Shown: positions 1 through 8,031 of the stretch, piece after piece
How positions within the stretch are numbered: the stretch's first letter is position 1
Layout of the letters: every line of letters begins with the position of its first letter
Origin: Tribonema minus
Taxonomy: Eukaryota > Sar > Xanthophyceae > Tribonematales > Tribonemataceae
Assembly (NCBI GenBank): GCA_017506865.1
Contig: JAFCMP010000223.1
Location: 806,001 to 870,000 of the forward strand
Length of the DNA: 64,000 nt
Direction of reading: 5' to 3'
Position numbers and translations under genes: made by a program
The notes under the pieces: model-generated
Seen by the model: only the letters and a program-made list of their open reading frames with translations
Told to the model about the DNA's origin: nothing
Databases searched by the model: none

Positions 1-1091
1 CCGGGCACCAGTCCCGTGAACGCCGCCTGCAGGAGCCCGCACGCCATGGAGTCCCCTCTCGGAATCCAGAAGCAGCGGCTGCCGGAGACGGCGCAGGGCT
101 GCGCGTCTGTGGGCGTCGAGAACAGTGCCATCGCCGCGCCGGCGCAGTCACGCCCCTCCCCCGCGGCCCTGCCCCTGGCCCCGGCCGTCGCCGAGCACGA
201 TGCAGTCAACGCGACGACGGCCTGACCGCTGTTGAGGGCGGCTGAAGCGGCTCCCGCTCGCAATCTGACGAGAGGCCCCGTGAACTCCAGTCCGACGATG
301 CCGGCGACTGGGGTTGGGGCGCACCCCTTCCCCCCCACGTACTTCCAGAACGTCACCAGGGGACCGCTCCCTCGAGGGAACCAGCAGTCCTCGCTCTCCC
401 CGAACAGCGGTCGGACGGCGAGTTCATCGCACCCGTCCCCCGTCATGTCCGTTCGCACCGCAACGCAGTTCTTGTCGAAGAACTGGACGACCCCGCAGTC
501 CGGCTGCACGGTCCAGTCGCCGATGTCCGCGGAGCTGAGAGCTGCGCTGCCGTCGGAGGACAGCATCGTGCCAGTGTACGGTCCGTTGCCTCTTCCGAAT
601 GGCACGCAGTCCCGCAGCGCGCGATGATGGAAGGCAGGGGAGGCGAATCGGCTGCCGTCGACGTACTCGAGCCGCAGCCTGTCGACGACGGCGACGGAGG
701 CGCCGGGACCGGGCGAATGAACGGCCCGGGCCTCACCCTCGCGCAGCGCCTCCCAGAGATCGGCGGGAAGGCCGTGTTGAGCGGCGAGCTCATGAGGCGT
801 CCCCGCCATGCGTTTCGGCGCAGTGGATCCACCGGCCGTCTCTCTGTGCCCGTCACGGACGAAGCACTTGGACTGAGCGTCGTACGTGTAGGTGTACATG
901 AGAGGGGGAGGGACGGTGGGAATGGCGCGCGTGTACATGTCCTGCTGCGTCACGACGGGTCGTCCCTCGAGCTTGTCGAGTGCGCTCGACAGCTCCCTCT
1001 CTCGAAACGGGCTGCAAATGCCGTCGCAAGTAGAAGCGACCCTGTTGTGTTTCTTCCAGAGGAAACGAACGATCTGAGGGTCAGTGGGCAT
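1..1091 (-). CDS. Hypothetical protein, 3' part beyond window
   Basis: An open frame of at least 363 codons begins at the ATG at 1091 and runs off the left edge, so its C-terminus is not seen. It starts MPTDPQIVRFLWKKHN. The middle has aromatic and Asp/Gly-rich stretches (for example FDKNCVAVRTDMTGDGCDE) and many spaced cysteines, which would suit a folded, possibly disulfide-bearing protein. I do not recognise a family. An A/T-rich element with near dyad symmetry lies about 45 bp upstream, as for other genes here. Third codon positions are strongly G/C, which supports this frame over the competing ones on both strands. Confidence 0.7.
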   Translation of the reverse strand, partial: MPTDPQIVRFLWKKHNRVASTCDGICSPFRERELSSALDKLEGRPVVTQQDMYTRAIPTVPPPLMYTYTYDAQSKCFVRDGHRETAGGSTAPKRMAGTPHELAAQHGLPADLWEALREGEARAVHSPGPGASVAVVDRLRLEYVDGSRFASPAFHHRALRDCVPFGRGNGPYTGTMLSSDGSAALSSADIGDWTVQPDCGVVQFFDKNCVAVRTDMTGDGCDELAVRPLFGESEDCWFPRGSGPLVTFWKYVGGKGCAPTPVAGIVGLEFTGPLVRLRAGAASAALNSGQAVVALTASCSATAGARGRAAGEGRDCAGAAMALFSTPTDAQPCAVSGSRCFWIPRGDSMACGLLQAAFTGLVP

Positions 1092-1133
1092 GGCAGCGAC
1101 GAGCGAAGAGACGCGGCGGCACTTATGAAATGC

Positions 1134-1146
1134 AACAAAATTTGTT
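1134..1146 (-). promoter_or_regulatory. A/T-rich promoter-like element
   Basis: AACAAAATTTGTT, nearly symmetrical, is an A/T island in GC-rich DNA about 45 bp upstream of the start at 1091. It resembles the elements in front of many other genes in the window. Confidence 0.45.
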
Positions 1147-1161
1147 CTCGTGCTCATTCAT

Positions 1162-1851
1162 TCAGTTGAACCATGTCCGCACCCCCGTCTTGATCGCCGC
1201 CCGCATTCTCTTGGAGTCTGCGGCGTGTACGCCGAGCTGCAGCATCCTGGTCTGCTCTCGAGCAGCGGCGTTGCCGACTCGTTCCGGATGGGGCCACGTC
1301 TCCATCGCGCGGGGGGCGCCGATGGCGTACGCCGCCGTCGCGCGCCGCCACCGGCGCAGACGCCTGATCTCCTGGCTCCGCTCGGCGGGGGTCGTGTTGC
1401 GCGCCACAAGGTCGGCCACTTCCCGCGCCACCTGGCGAGCTTCCTCCACGTCCTGCGCGTCGTCGGCGCAGGCGAGGCAGGCCTCCGAGTAGGCGAGATG
1501 CCTCGCGGCCACGATGGCGATTGCTATCTCCTTGCATCCCTCTGGAAACTGGTCGGCGGTGGGAACCTCCGCCGGCCATGCGGTCGGCCCCGGCTGTCGG
1601 CCCGGGACGATGGGGAGTGCGTCGAGCGCCTCTCGCCCTGCGGCCGGCGCGTACGCATCCAGCGCCGCCTTGCTGAGGCCTGCCCATTTGCGCAGGGCAG
1701 CCGCTCCGGATGTGTCCTGCTCTTTGGTCGCGAGGGCGGCCTCCGCCTGATCGCCGATCTCCTTCATGAGCCTCTTCACCTCGCTCCTCTCGGCGTGCTC
1801 GGCGGGCCCCGCCCCTCCCTTGGTCTCCTCATCCCCTGAGTCCGAGTCCAT
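1162..1851 (-). CDS. Hypothetical Ala/Glu-rich helical protein
   Basis: A 229-residue frame starting MDSDSGDEETKG. The N-terminus is acidic and disordered; the rest is Ala/Glu/Arg-rich and mostly helical, with no membrane segment or motif I recognise. An upstream in-frame ATG at 1878 exists, but the start at 1851 is preferred because the A/T-rich stretch that also serves the divergent gene at 1878 lies just upstream. The product is probably a soluble, virus-specific protein. Its role is unknown. Confidence 0.6.
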   Translation of the reverse strand: MDSDSGDEETKGGAGPAEHAERSEVKRLMKEIGDQAEAALATKEQDTSGAAALRKWAGLSKAALDAYAPAAGREALDALPIVPGRQPGPTAWPAEVPTADQFPEGCKEIAIAIVAARHLAYSEACLACADDAQDVEEARQVAREVADLVARNTTPAERSQEIRRLRRWRRATAAYAIGAPRAMETWPHPERVGNAAAREQTRMLQLGVHAADSKRMRAAIKTGVRTWFN

Positions 1852-1877
1852 TTTCTGTGGAGGATAGGGCAGCGGCA

Positions 1878-2417
1878 ATGGCGACGGTCAGACTGACTCT
1901 TCTTGCGCCCGCGGCGGTGGCGGCGGCGCTCATGTGGAGCACGGCGCGCGAGATCGCACGTGACCCGCCGGACACGGACCGGCTCGGCCTCGGCGAGGCG
2001 GCGTGGCGAGACGCACAATGGACTCTACTGCGCGCGCTGGCCATTGCGGTTCCCAGAGACTACGGCAGCGCGGCGAGAAAGTTCGAGTCGGCGCTCGTCG
2101 CCGTGGCGGACGCCCTGCCCTCGTGGCAGCACAGGGACAGCATGAGCAGGATGATGGCGGTCATACCGCCTCGCCCGTTCGTGAGGAAGGGCAGGGCCGG
2201 CGCCGTCGGCCTCGTTTACCTGTACAGCTCCTTGTCGTCCGACGCCAGCGCGTCGCCGGCCTTTTTGGACGCGGAGAAGGCCTTGCTGGAGGCTGGCGCG
2301 CGCCGCGGAGATCGCCCGGACGAGGTGCTGGCTCTGATCCGCTCCGACGCCGACAGCAGGGGGGTGCAGCAGATGATATCTGAGGCGACGGACAAGTGGA
2401 GGATCAGAAGTGGATGA
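1878..2417 (+). CDS. Hypothetical membrane-anchored protein
   Basis: A 179-residue frame, start MATVRLTLLAPAA. Residues about 3-22 form an N-terminal hydrophobic segment (signal anchor or signal peptide). The rest is helical with an Ala-rich middle and a charged C-terminus. It is divergent from the gene ending at 1162, and the two share a very short intergenic region containing ATTTTC. No family is recognised. Small membrane proteins of this kind are frequent in NCLDV genomes. Confidence 0.6.
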   Translation: MATVRLTLLAPAAVAAALMWSTAREIARDPPDTDRLGLGEAAWRDAQWTLLRALAIAVPRDYGSAARKFESALVAVADALPSWQHRDSMSRMMAVIPPRPFVRKGRAGAVGLVYLYSSLSSDASASPAFLDAEKALLEAGARRGDRPDEVLALIRSDADSRGVQQMISEATDKWRIRSG

Positions 2418-2520
2418 GAGCGCACGTGAGGCGCGGGGCGGGACGATGGGCGGGGTCCGGGTCGGGGTCGGGGCGGGACGGAATGCCTCGGCGCATTCCG
2501 ATGCCTTCCTCGCCGACACG

Positions 2521-2530
2521 ACAATTTTGT
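2521..2530 (+). promoter_or_regulatory. A/T-rich promoter-like element of VLTF3 gene
   Basis: ACAATTTTGT lies about 20 bp upstream of the ATG at 2550, in line with other starts in the window. Confidence 0.5.
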
Positions 2531-2549
2531 GTGTCACAGCACAAAGGCG

Positions 2550-3470
2550 ATGCAGTCGTCCCTCTTCGGCGCGTCTCATGCGCGCGGCGTGCCCGGTCCC
2601 CGATGCCCCGGAGTTCGGCTCCCGTTTCCCCTCGCCGTGGAGGACGCCTGGGAGACGTACGGGAAGATTCAGCCGGCGCCGAGGTTCACCAAACGGATGA
2701 GGATCGGCTCCAGTCCGCCCACTCTCGACGGCTTCGTCGCGGTCACCAAGCGAGAGAGGGCGAGCCATCTCAGCGCGGCGGCGCTGGCGCGCAGGAAGGA
2801 CTACGTCGCGGACCCTCACATCTGCGAGCCGTGCAACTGCGCCAAGTCGATCGACCTGAGGCAGGCGACGGCGTTGTGCCCTCGGTGCGGCGAGTGCGAG
2901 TGCTACAACGTCATCGACACGTCGTACCGCGAGGGCACGTCTCTGCACACCCCCTACCTGTACAAGCGCTCCAACCACTTCAAGGACCACCTGAAGCGGT
3001 TCTCGGCGAGGGAGAGCACGGAGATCGAGGACGGCGTTCTCGAGGCGATCCGCGGTGAGCTGGGGAAGCGCATCTACGGCGACTCCGATGACATGACGGC
3101 CGTGGCCCCCGAGGAGATCAGGGCCATCCTCAAGTCGCTGAACATGTCGCACCTCTACAACCACACCATGCGCATCTGGTCGCTGGTGACGGGGAGGCGC
3201 CCGCCCACGCTCACGGAGACCCAGGAGCGCGAGCTGGTGACCATGTTTCACATGGTGCAGGAGCCCTGGCTGCGCAATCGCCCTCCCAGCCGCAAGAACA
3301 TGCTCAGCTACAGCTACATCATCCACAAGCTGGCTCAGATGCTGGGGTACGACGACATCAGCCGCCACTTCAAGCTGCTCAAGTCCCGCGACAAGATCGC
3401 GTTCCAGGACGACATGTGGAAGCTGGTCTGCAAGGACCTCGGCTGGCCGTTCGTGCGTTCGGTCCTGTAG
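2550..3470 (+). CDS. VLTF3: VLTF3-like (poxvirus A2L family) late transcription factor
   Basis: A 306-residue protein matching the NCLDV VLTF3 family, which activates late viral transcription. A Cys4 zinc site lies at about residues 92-113 (CEPC ... CPRC). Family signatures follow in order: [15 protein letters not shown], a helical middle with [22 protein letters not shown], then [54 protein letters not shown] at the C-terminus. Length fits a full-length member. The start at 2550 is chosen over the ATG at 2529 because the A/T-rich element sits about 20 bp ahead. It lies directly upstream of the histone H3 gene on the same strand. VLTF3 is one of the most conserved NCLDV markers and gives the best single argument for the viral nature of the window. 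Confidence 0.93.
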   Translation: MQSSLFGASHARGVPGPRCPGVRLPFPLAVEDAWETYGKIQPAPRFTKRMRIGSSPPTLDGFVAVTKRERASHLSAAALARRKDYVADPHICEPCNCAKSIDLRQATALCPRCGECECYNVIDTSYREGTSLHTPYLYKRSNHFKDHLKRFSARESTEIEDGVLEAIRGELGKRIYGDSDDMTAVAPEEIRAILKSLNMSHLYNHTMRIWSLVTGRRPPTLTETQERELVTMFHMVQEPWLRNRPPSRKNMLSYSYIIHKLAQMLGYDDISRHFKLLKSRDKIAFQDDMWKLVCKDLGWPFVRSVL

Positions 3471-3493
3471 ATCCGAAGGGCGCGAGCTGCGGG

Positions 3494-3502
3494 CAAAAAA
3501 TC
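3494..3502 (+). promoter_or_regulatory. A/T-rich promoter-like element of histone gene
   Basis: CAAAAAATC, the only A-run in the 80-bp gap between VLTF3 and the histone gene, about 50 bp before the ATG at 3554. Confidence 0.4.
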
Positions 3503-3553
3503 TGTTGCCCCAGGTCATACGCAGTCCCAGACGCAGCGCCAGACGCGGCGACG

Positions 3554-4816
3554 ATGGCTCGAACGAAGCAGACGGCCAGGAGATCCACCGGGGGCAAGGC
3601 CCCCGGCAAGCAGCTCGCCACCAAGGCGGCGAGGAAGGCGGCGAGGAAGGGGACGCCCGCGACGGGCGGCGTGAAGAAGCCTCACCGCTACCGCCCCGGC
3701 ACCGTGGCCCTCCGAGAGATCCGCAAGTACCAGAAGAGCACGGACCTGCTGATCCGCAAGCTGCCCTTTCAGAGGCTCGTGCGCGAGATCGCCGGTAACC
3801 TCAAGGGCGACCTGCGGTTCCAGGGCAGCGCCATTCTGGCCCTCCAGGAGGCCGCCGAGGCGTACCTGGTGGGCCTCTTCGAAGATGCCAACCGCTGCGC
3901 CATCCACGCCAAGCGGGTCACCGTGATGCCGAAGGACATGCGGCTCTCGCGAGTGCTCAAGGGCGAGATCGGGGGCATCGTCGACGTACAGCCGACGAGC
4001 GGCGCCAGTGGCGGCGGCGGAGGCGGCGGCGGCGGCGGCGGTGGCGGCGGCGGTGGCGGCGGTGGCGGCGGGGGCGGGGGCGGCGGTCGCAAGGTGGTGT
4101 CCAAGCAGCCGCGAAAGCCAGGGAGCGGGGCAGGTGCGGGCGGCGGCGGCGGCTCAGCCGGGGGAGGAGGCGGCAGCGCCGGCGGCGGCCGCAAGGTGGT
4201 TTCCAAGCAGCCGCGTCAGCAGGCACCGAACGGTGGCGGCGGCGCTGCGGGTGCTTCGCGCAGGGTGGCCATCAAGCAGCCGAGGAAGCAGCCCCTGCAG
4301 CCGGCAGCAGCCCGGGACCCCACCAACGATGAACTACTGACAGCGCTCAGAGCGCTGGAAGCGGAGGGTGCGGACATGACAGACTTCGACGCGCTGACGC
4401 GACCCGTCGCGCAGCGGCTTCCCGCTGGCGTGTCGCTGAACGCCTACGATGAAATCGAAGTCAGCGCGCAGCTGAGGTACGTCTGGGACAAGGCGCACCG
4501 GGCCAAGGGCAGCAGCGCCATGCCCGCTCCTGCGGCGAGGCCGCCCGCGGCGGCAGGCAAGAAGATCGCGGGCAAGAAGATCGCGGGCAAGAAGCGGCTT
4601 CGCAAGAGCGGCGGCGACGACGAGAAGGAGGACTCCGACTCCGATGTCGACTTTGGCGGAGGAGGCTCCGCCGCACCTACGACGCCCACCAAGCGCAGGC
4701 GGGTGCTCGATCCTGACAGCGACGTGAGCGCGGCCCGCAGGCACAGGAAGCCGAACTCTTTCATCTTCAACGATCAGCACGACACCACTCCGCGCGCGAG
4801 AAAGGCGAGGGTGTGA
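3554..4816 (+). CDS. Histone H3 with long C-terminal extension
   Basis: A 420-residue protein. Residues 1-140 are a complete histone H3: the tail begins ARTKQTAR, the core has [20 protein letters not shown] and [20 protein letters not shown]. Relative to eukaryotic H3, tail position 9 is Arg rather than Lys, position 28 is Ala, and four extra residues give a second AARK motif after K27; K4, S10, K14, K18, K23 and K27 are kept. After residue 140 comes a run of over 20 glycines, three copies of a [10 protein letters not shown]-like basic repeat, a helical segment near residues 255-320, then a basic/acidic tail with likely nuclear localisation signals ([24 protein letters not shown]). It probably packages viral DNA. 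No H2A, H2B or H4 gene is in the window. The extension may act as a linker-histone-like or tethering region (inference). Confidence 0.95.
   Translation: MARTKQTARRSTGGKAPGKQLATKAARKAARKGTPATGGVKKPHRYRPGTVALREIRKYQKSTDLLIRKLPFQRLVREIAGNLKGDLRFQGSAILALQEAAEAYLVGLFEDANRCAIHAKRVTVMPKDMRLSRVLKGEIGGIVDVQPTSGASGGGGGGGGGGGGGGGGGGGGGGGGGGRKVVSKQPRKPGSGAGAGGGGGSAGGGGGSAGGGRKVVSKQPRQQAPNGGGGAAGASRRVAIKQPRKQPLQPAAARDPTNDELLTALRALEAEGADMTDFDALTRPVAQRLPAGVSLNAYDEIEVSAQLRYVWDKAHRAKGSSAMPAPAARPPAAAGKKIAGKKIAGKKRLRKSGGDDEKEDSDSDVDFGGGGSAAPTTPTKRRRVLDPDSDVSAARRHRKPNSFIFNDQHDTTPRARKARV
4012..4086 (+). repeat. GGC microsatellite coding poly-glycine in histone gene
   Basis: A nearly pure GGC/GGT tract inside the histone gene encodes over 20 consecutive glycines between the histone fold and the C-terminal extension. 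Length is likely to vary between isolates by slippage. Confidence 0.9.
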
Positions 4817-4841
4817 GTAGTGCATTGAGCGGCGAGCAGCA

Positions 4842-6208
4842 TCAGGCGACTTCTTCGACGTCGACAGACGCCCACGTCAGTCCGCTGCTCATGAGGCACA
4901 CGACGTTCAGAGTGTATACGTCCGCCTCCCCCGCAATGTTTGCGGCCAGCGAGGGCACGCAGCCGTTGTCGAGGTCGATGTCGTAGGTCACGTTCGGTCC
5001 CGCGTAGCCGCTCGTAATGACAGTCCCCCCCACAATGTCCGTCGCCGTCGTGTCGTACTGCGTGATCTTGCCTGCCGGCGCCGACACCCACTCCGGTCCC
5101 GTGAGTCCGCCGTTGAGGACGAGCTCGTAGTACGTCGCCGTGGTGCAGGTGAGGTGCAGCGCCGAGATGCGAGCGCACGCGCGACAGGTATCCTCTCCCA
5201 GTCTGACGCTGACCACCGGACAGGACGTGGACGACACCGAGATGTCCTTGGCGGCGGCCCTCAGTCCCACCGACCTTCGGGTGCCTCGCGGGACGCTGCC
5301 GGAGCTGCTCACCGACGCTGACAGCGCCCTCATCTCGAACACCGTCTCCACTGCGGACAGGTTCTCCATCTCGTACCGCACGGGCAGCGCCGATGTCCTC
5401 GAGGGACTGACGCCCGGGAGGTTGTCGAATCGATGTAGGTACACCACGCCGCCCTCCACCACCACTCCCATCTTGACGGAGCCGACGCCGGCTGCGGTCT
5501 CCTGAACGATCATGAAGACGTTGGGCTGGGTAGGATCGAAAGACGCCCGCGACATGCCCGACCCGTCGGCGGCGTCGAGATTCCACTGCGCCTGGGGTAT
5601 CGCAAGGTCCGTGCCGGACGTGCCCCCCGCCGACGACCTCTTGACGACGAAGCTCTGGCCGTCGCACACCTCGAAGAAGAAGCCGTCGCCTCTCGGCGAA
5701 TCGGTCCGGTCGTCGGCGCAGTCGAACGCCCCCACCCTCGCCCGCATCCCCACGCCCCCGGAGCCGAGCGAGGCGACCACGGTGACGATGCGGGTGCACC
5801 CCACAGCGCTCGGGATGTACTGCCGGCTCTGCAGCACCGCCCTGTCTCCCACATCGCGAACTCGCAGGCTGACGTAGTCGGCGCCAGGATCTCGTCCGAC
5901 CGTGGCCCCACCGGTGGCGATGGACGCGAATTCTGACTCCGCGTCATTCATGGCGAAGCTCACATCGAAGAGCGGGGAGAGAACGCCGATCTGAGGGGTC
6001 GTCGCCATGCTGGAGAGAAAATTGACCTGCGCCGGAGGCCGAGGGAGAGGCCGAGACGCGGACCGTCGGCGACGATGCGAACGGATGCATGTGCCACAAG
6101 CGAACGCGGACGCACGTCGCGCGGTACAGAGAGCGCAGAACCCACCTGCCCATTGGCGCCGGAGAGCACAATGTTGCCGGCGCTGACCGTCCCTAAGCCT
6201 GTTGACAT
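4842..6208 (-). CDS. Fibre/surface-like structural protein, probably spliced
   Basis: The main frame (ATG at 6008 to 4842, 388 residues) belongs to a beta-rich family seen in tail or fibre-like proteins of marine phages and NCLDVs. Signatures are QSRQYIPSAVGC, FFFEVCDG, QAQWNLDAADGSG and LPVRYEMENL, with a long beta-rich C-terminal half. A likely first exon lies at 6208-6146 (21 codons, MSTGLGTVSAGNIVLSGANGQ-type Gly/Ser-rich start) joined in phase 0 across a 119-bp intron (6145-6027) with CAG|GTGGG donor and GCGCAG acceptor. Spliced, the protein would be about 415 residues. Without splicing, translation could begin at 6008. It is convergent with the histone gene. Probably a virion surface or attachment protein (inference). 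Confidence 0.72.
6027..6145 (-). other. Predicted spliceosomal intron in fibre-like gene
   Basis: 119 bp, donor CAG|GTGGG and acceptor GGCGCAG on the minus strand, phase 0 on both sides. The same donor and acceptor style is found in the transposase gene at 27.5-32.5 kb. Spliceosomal introns are known in several giant viruses. Confidence 0.5.
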
Positions 6209-6533
6209 GGCGCAGAAAGGGATGATCCAAGCTCTGCCCCTACCGGGACAACGCAGCGTTCCCCTATTGCGATGGTCATACCTCGACATGATTTCCAAGG
6301 TCTCTCTGACGCAGTGCCTTCATTGTGCTGCGTCGCTTCCACGAAAAAAAGGAGGGGGCCTGCCCTCGCCGACCCCCTCGCCGACTTCCACACGCTAATC
6401 CCGCCAAATCCCCGTTCGGGCCCCTCCCCGCCCCGACTGACCCGTCCAAACGGAATGCATCGTCCCGAGCTCTGTTAATATCGCTCACTCTGTCAGACAC
6501 TCACACAAACAGCAGCGCAGCAACTCAGAAACC
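6209..6533. other. Intergenic region between divergent genes
   Basis: No convincing gene. It carries an A-run near 6343-6349 and a TTAATATC stretch near 6475-6482, either of which may be promoter material for the divergent genes on each side. Confidence 0.5.
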
Positions 6534-7295
6534 ATGCAAGCGAGGCCTCCGAGGCTCACCAAGAGGCTGCTTGAGGTGACGAGGGCGGACCAGTGCCCGC
6601 CTTCGCCCGACGCCTGCGCCAAGCGACGACGGGCAGGAGATACCGATGAGGGCTTGACATCCACCGAGACCGCTGCCACCGTTCTGCTGCGTCAAAACAA
6701 GGCCTGCAGCGCAGACGGGCTGTCCGATTCGGATGCGGGGCCATCCCCCCAGCGGCGGCACAGCGACTCGCCGGGCTACAGCTCCTACTGGAGTCGGAGT
6801 CCTTCGCCGGCTTCGCGTCGTTCGCCTGTCGACGACGCACCCCCGCCGGACAGAAGCCTCTGGTGCAGGGATCACCCGGTCGTCCTCAGCGAGGTGACTC
6901 AGTCGGAGCGGGATCTGATGGTCCGTCTCTGCCTGGCGCGCCGCCTCGAGCGAACCTACTACGAGGGGGTCATGACGCTGTGGGCGCGCATCAAGGCGGA
7001 CTACGCAACGCGCATCGCTGCGGGCGGCGACACAGAGAGGACCAAGCTCATGGCAGTGCTCCTGTGCCTGTGCATCAAGTGGGTCGGCCCGGCGGACGTG
7101 ACATTCAGGTGCGCCACCCTGGAGATGCTGAGACGAGACGGCTGGGTCGGCGCCTCCAACGAGGTCTGGTACCAGCTCGAGCTGGAAATGTGCCAGAAGC
7201 TGGACTGGTCCTTCTTCCACTTCAAGCCCGCGTACGAGCCGCATGTCGATCCTCCGCCGCAGCAGCGGAGGCGGCGATCATCGGCGGGCCGATGA
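6534..7295 (+). CDS. Cyclin-like protein
   Basis: A 253-residue protein. Residues 1-110 are a disordered Ser/Pro/Arg-rich tail. Residues about 120-235 look like one cyclin box: a helix LARRLERTYYEGVMTLW, then TKLMAVLLCLCIKWVGP (the usual hydrophobic third helix of a cyclin box), then LEMLRRDGW and LELEMCQKLDWSFF, the motif in which cyclins carry a Glu helix followed by LDW. The C-terminus is short and basic. Viral cyclins usually recruit or redirect host cyclin-dependent kinases. The call rests on helix pattern, so a non-cyclin helical protein remains possible. Confidence 0.55.
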   Translation: MQARPPRLTKRLLEVTRADQCPPSPDACAKRRRAGDTDEGLTSTETAATVLLRQNKACSADGLSDSDAGPSPQRRHSDSPGYSSYWSRSPSPASRRSPVDDAPPPDRSLWCRDHPVVLSEVTQSERDLMVRLCLARRLERTYYEGVMTLWARIKADYATRIAAGGDTERTKLMAVLLCLCIKWVGPADVTFRCATLEMLRRDGWVGASNEVWYQLELEMCQKLDWSFFHFKPAYEPHVDPPPQQRRRRSSAGR

Positions 7296-7325
7296 CAGTC
7301 AGACACGCCGGATGAGCGCTTGCGC

Positions 7326-7342
7326 CACACACACACACACAC
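7326..7342 (+). repeat. CA dinucleotide microsatellite
   Basis: A pure (CA)n run of about 17 bp in the short gap between the cyclin-like and DUF5832-like genes. Confidence 0.85.
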
Positions 7343-7446
7343 GCACAATGTAAATGCACCATTCTTGACATGTGCGTTACCGGGTGCGTCTCGAATTTGT
7401 TTGTCTCTTGCTATCCGTGCTTGCATTGCACTTGACTTGCGGCGAC

Positions 7447-8031
7447 ATGGGCGACTGGAGGAGCATCGAGGAGCTCGGCGAGGGGCGCGTGGCTCGTGCC
7501 CGCCTGCCCATCGACGACTTCGTGTTGGACCGCACCCAGCGCTTCTGCGTAATGACCGTCGTCGCGCCCGAGGGCACGAACCAGAAGAGCGAGGACATGG
7601 TGATCAGGGTGTACGGCTGCAAGGAGACCCTGGCGGAGGCCAACCGTTGGGCGAAGTCCATCCGCGACAGCTGCGACATGTGGGACGTGTACGTGGTCAA
7701 GACCAACAGCTGGGCGCCGCTGCCTCCGAGGATCAGCGAGATCGACGAGGTGCAGTTCACGGACGCTCGGGTGCAGGCCGTGCACGACAGCTACGTGGAG
7801 CACCAGCGCGGCCAGAAGAGGGATATGATGGAGAGGCTGGCGCAGGTGCAGCAGGACAGGGCGCTGAAGCGGGAGTCGGAGGCGACGGCGAAGGCAGCGC
7901 TTCAGGCTTCGGAGGAGTTCGCGCAGCTGGTGCTCGAAGCGGGCGAGGAGGGCGGCGTTGGCGCGGCGAACGAGCAGCACGGCGAGGCCGAGATATCCGA
8001 CGGCGCCGAGGAGAGCAAGGAGTCGGCGTGA
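7447..8031 (+). CDS. DUF5832-like NCLDV protein
   Basis: A 194-residue protein. The N-terminal half follows a pattern common in algal and amoebal giant viruses: DRTQRFCVMTVVAPEG, then MVIRVYGCKETLAEANRWAKSIRD, then MWDVYVVKTNSWAPLPP. The C-terminal half is a charged coiled coil (about residues 100-150) with an acidic end. The start at 7447 is used because the conserved block follows directly; in-frame codons further upstream would add a hydrophobic stretch the family lacks. Family function is unknown; members are usually reported as virion-associated (from memory). Confidence 0.65.
   Translation: MGDWRSIEELGEGRVARARLPIDDFVLDRTQRFCVMTVVAPEGTNQKSEDMVIRVYGCKETLAEANRWAKSIRDSCDMWDVYVVKTNSWAPLPPRISEIDEVQFTDARVQAVHDSYVEHQRGQKRDMMERLAQVQQDRALKRESEATAKAALQASEEFAQLVLEAGEEGGVGAANEQHGEAEISDGAEESKESA

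Noticed and set aside
2025-3518. A 497-codon minus-strand frame opposite VLTF3
   Set aside because: High G+C leaves the antisense frame open; VLTF3 on the plus strand has conserved motifs throughout.
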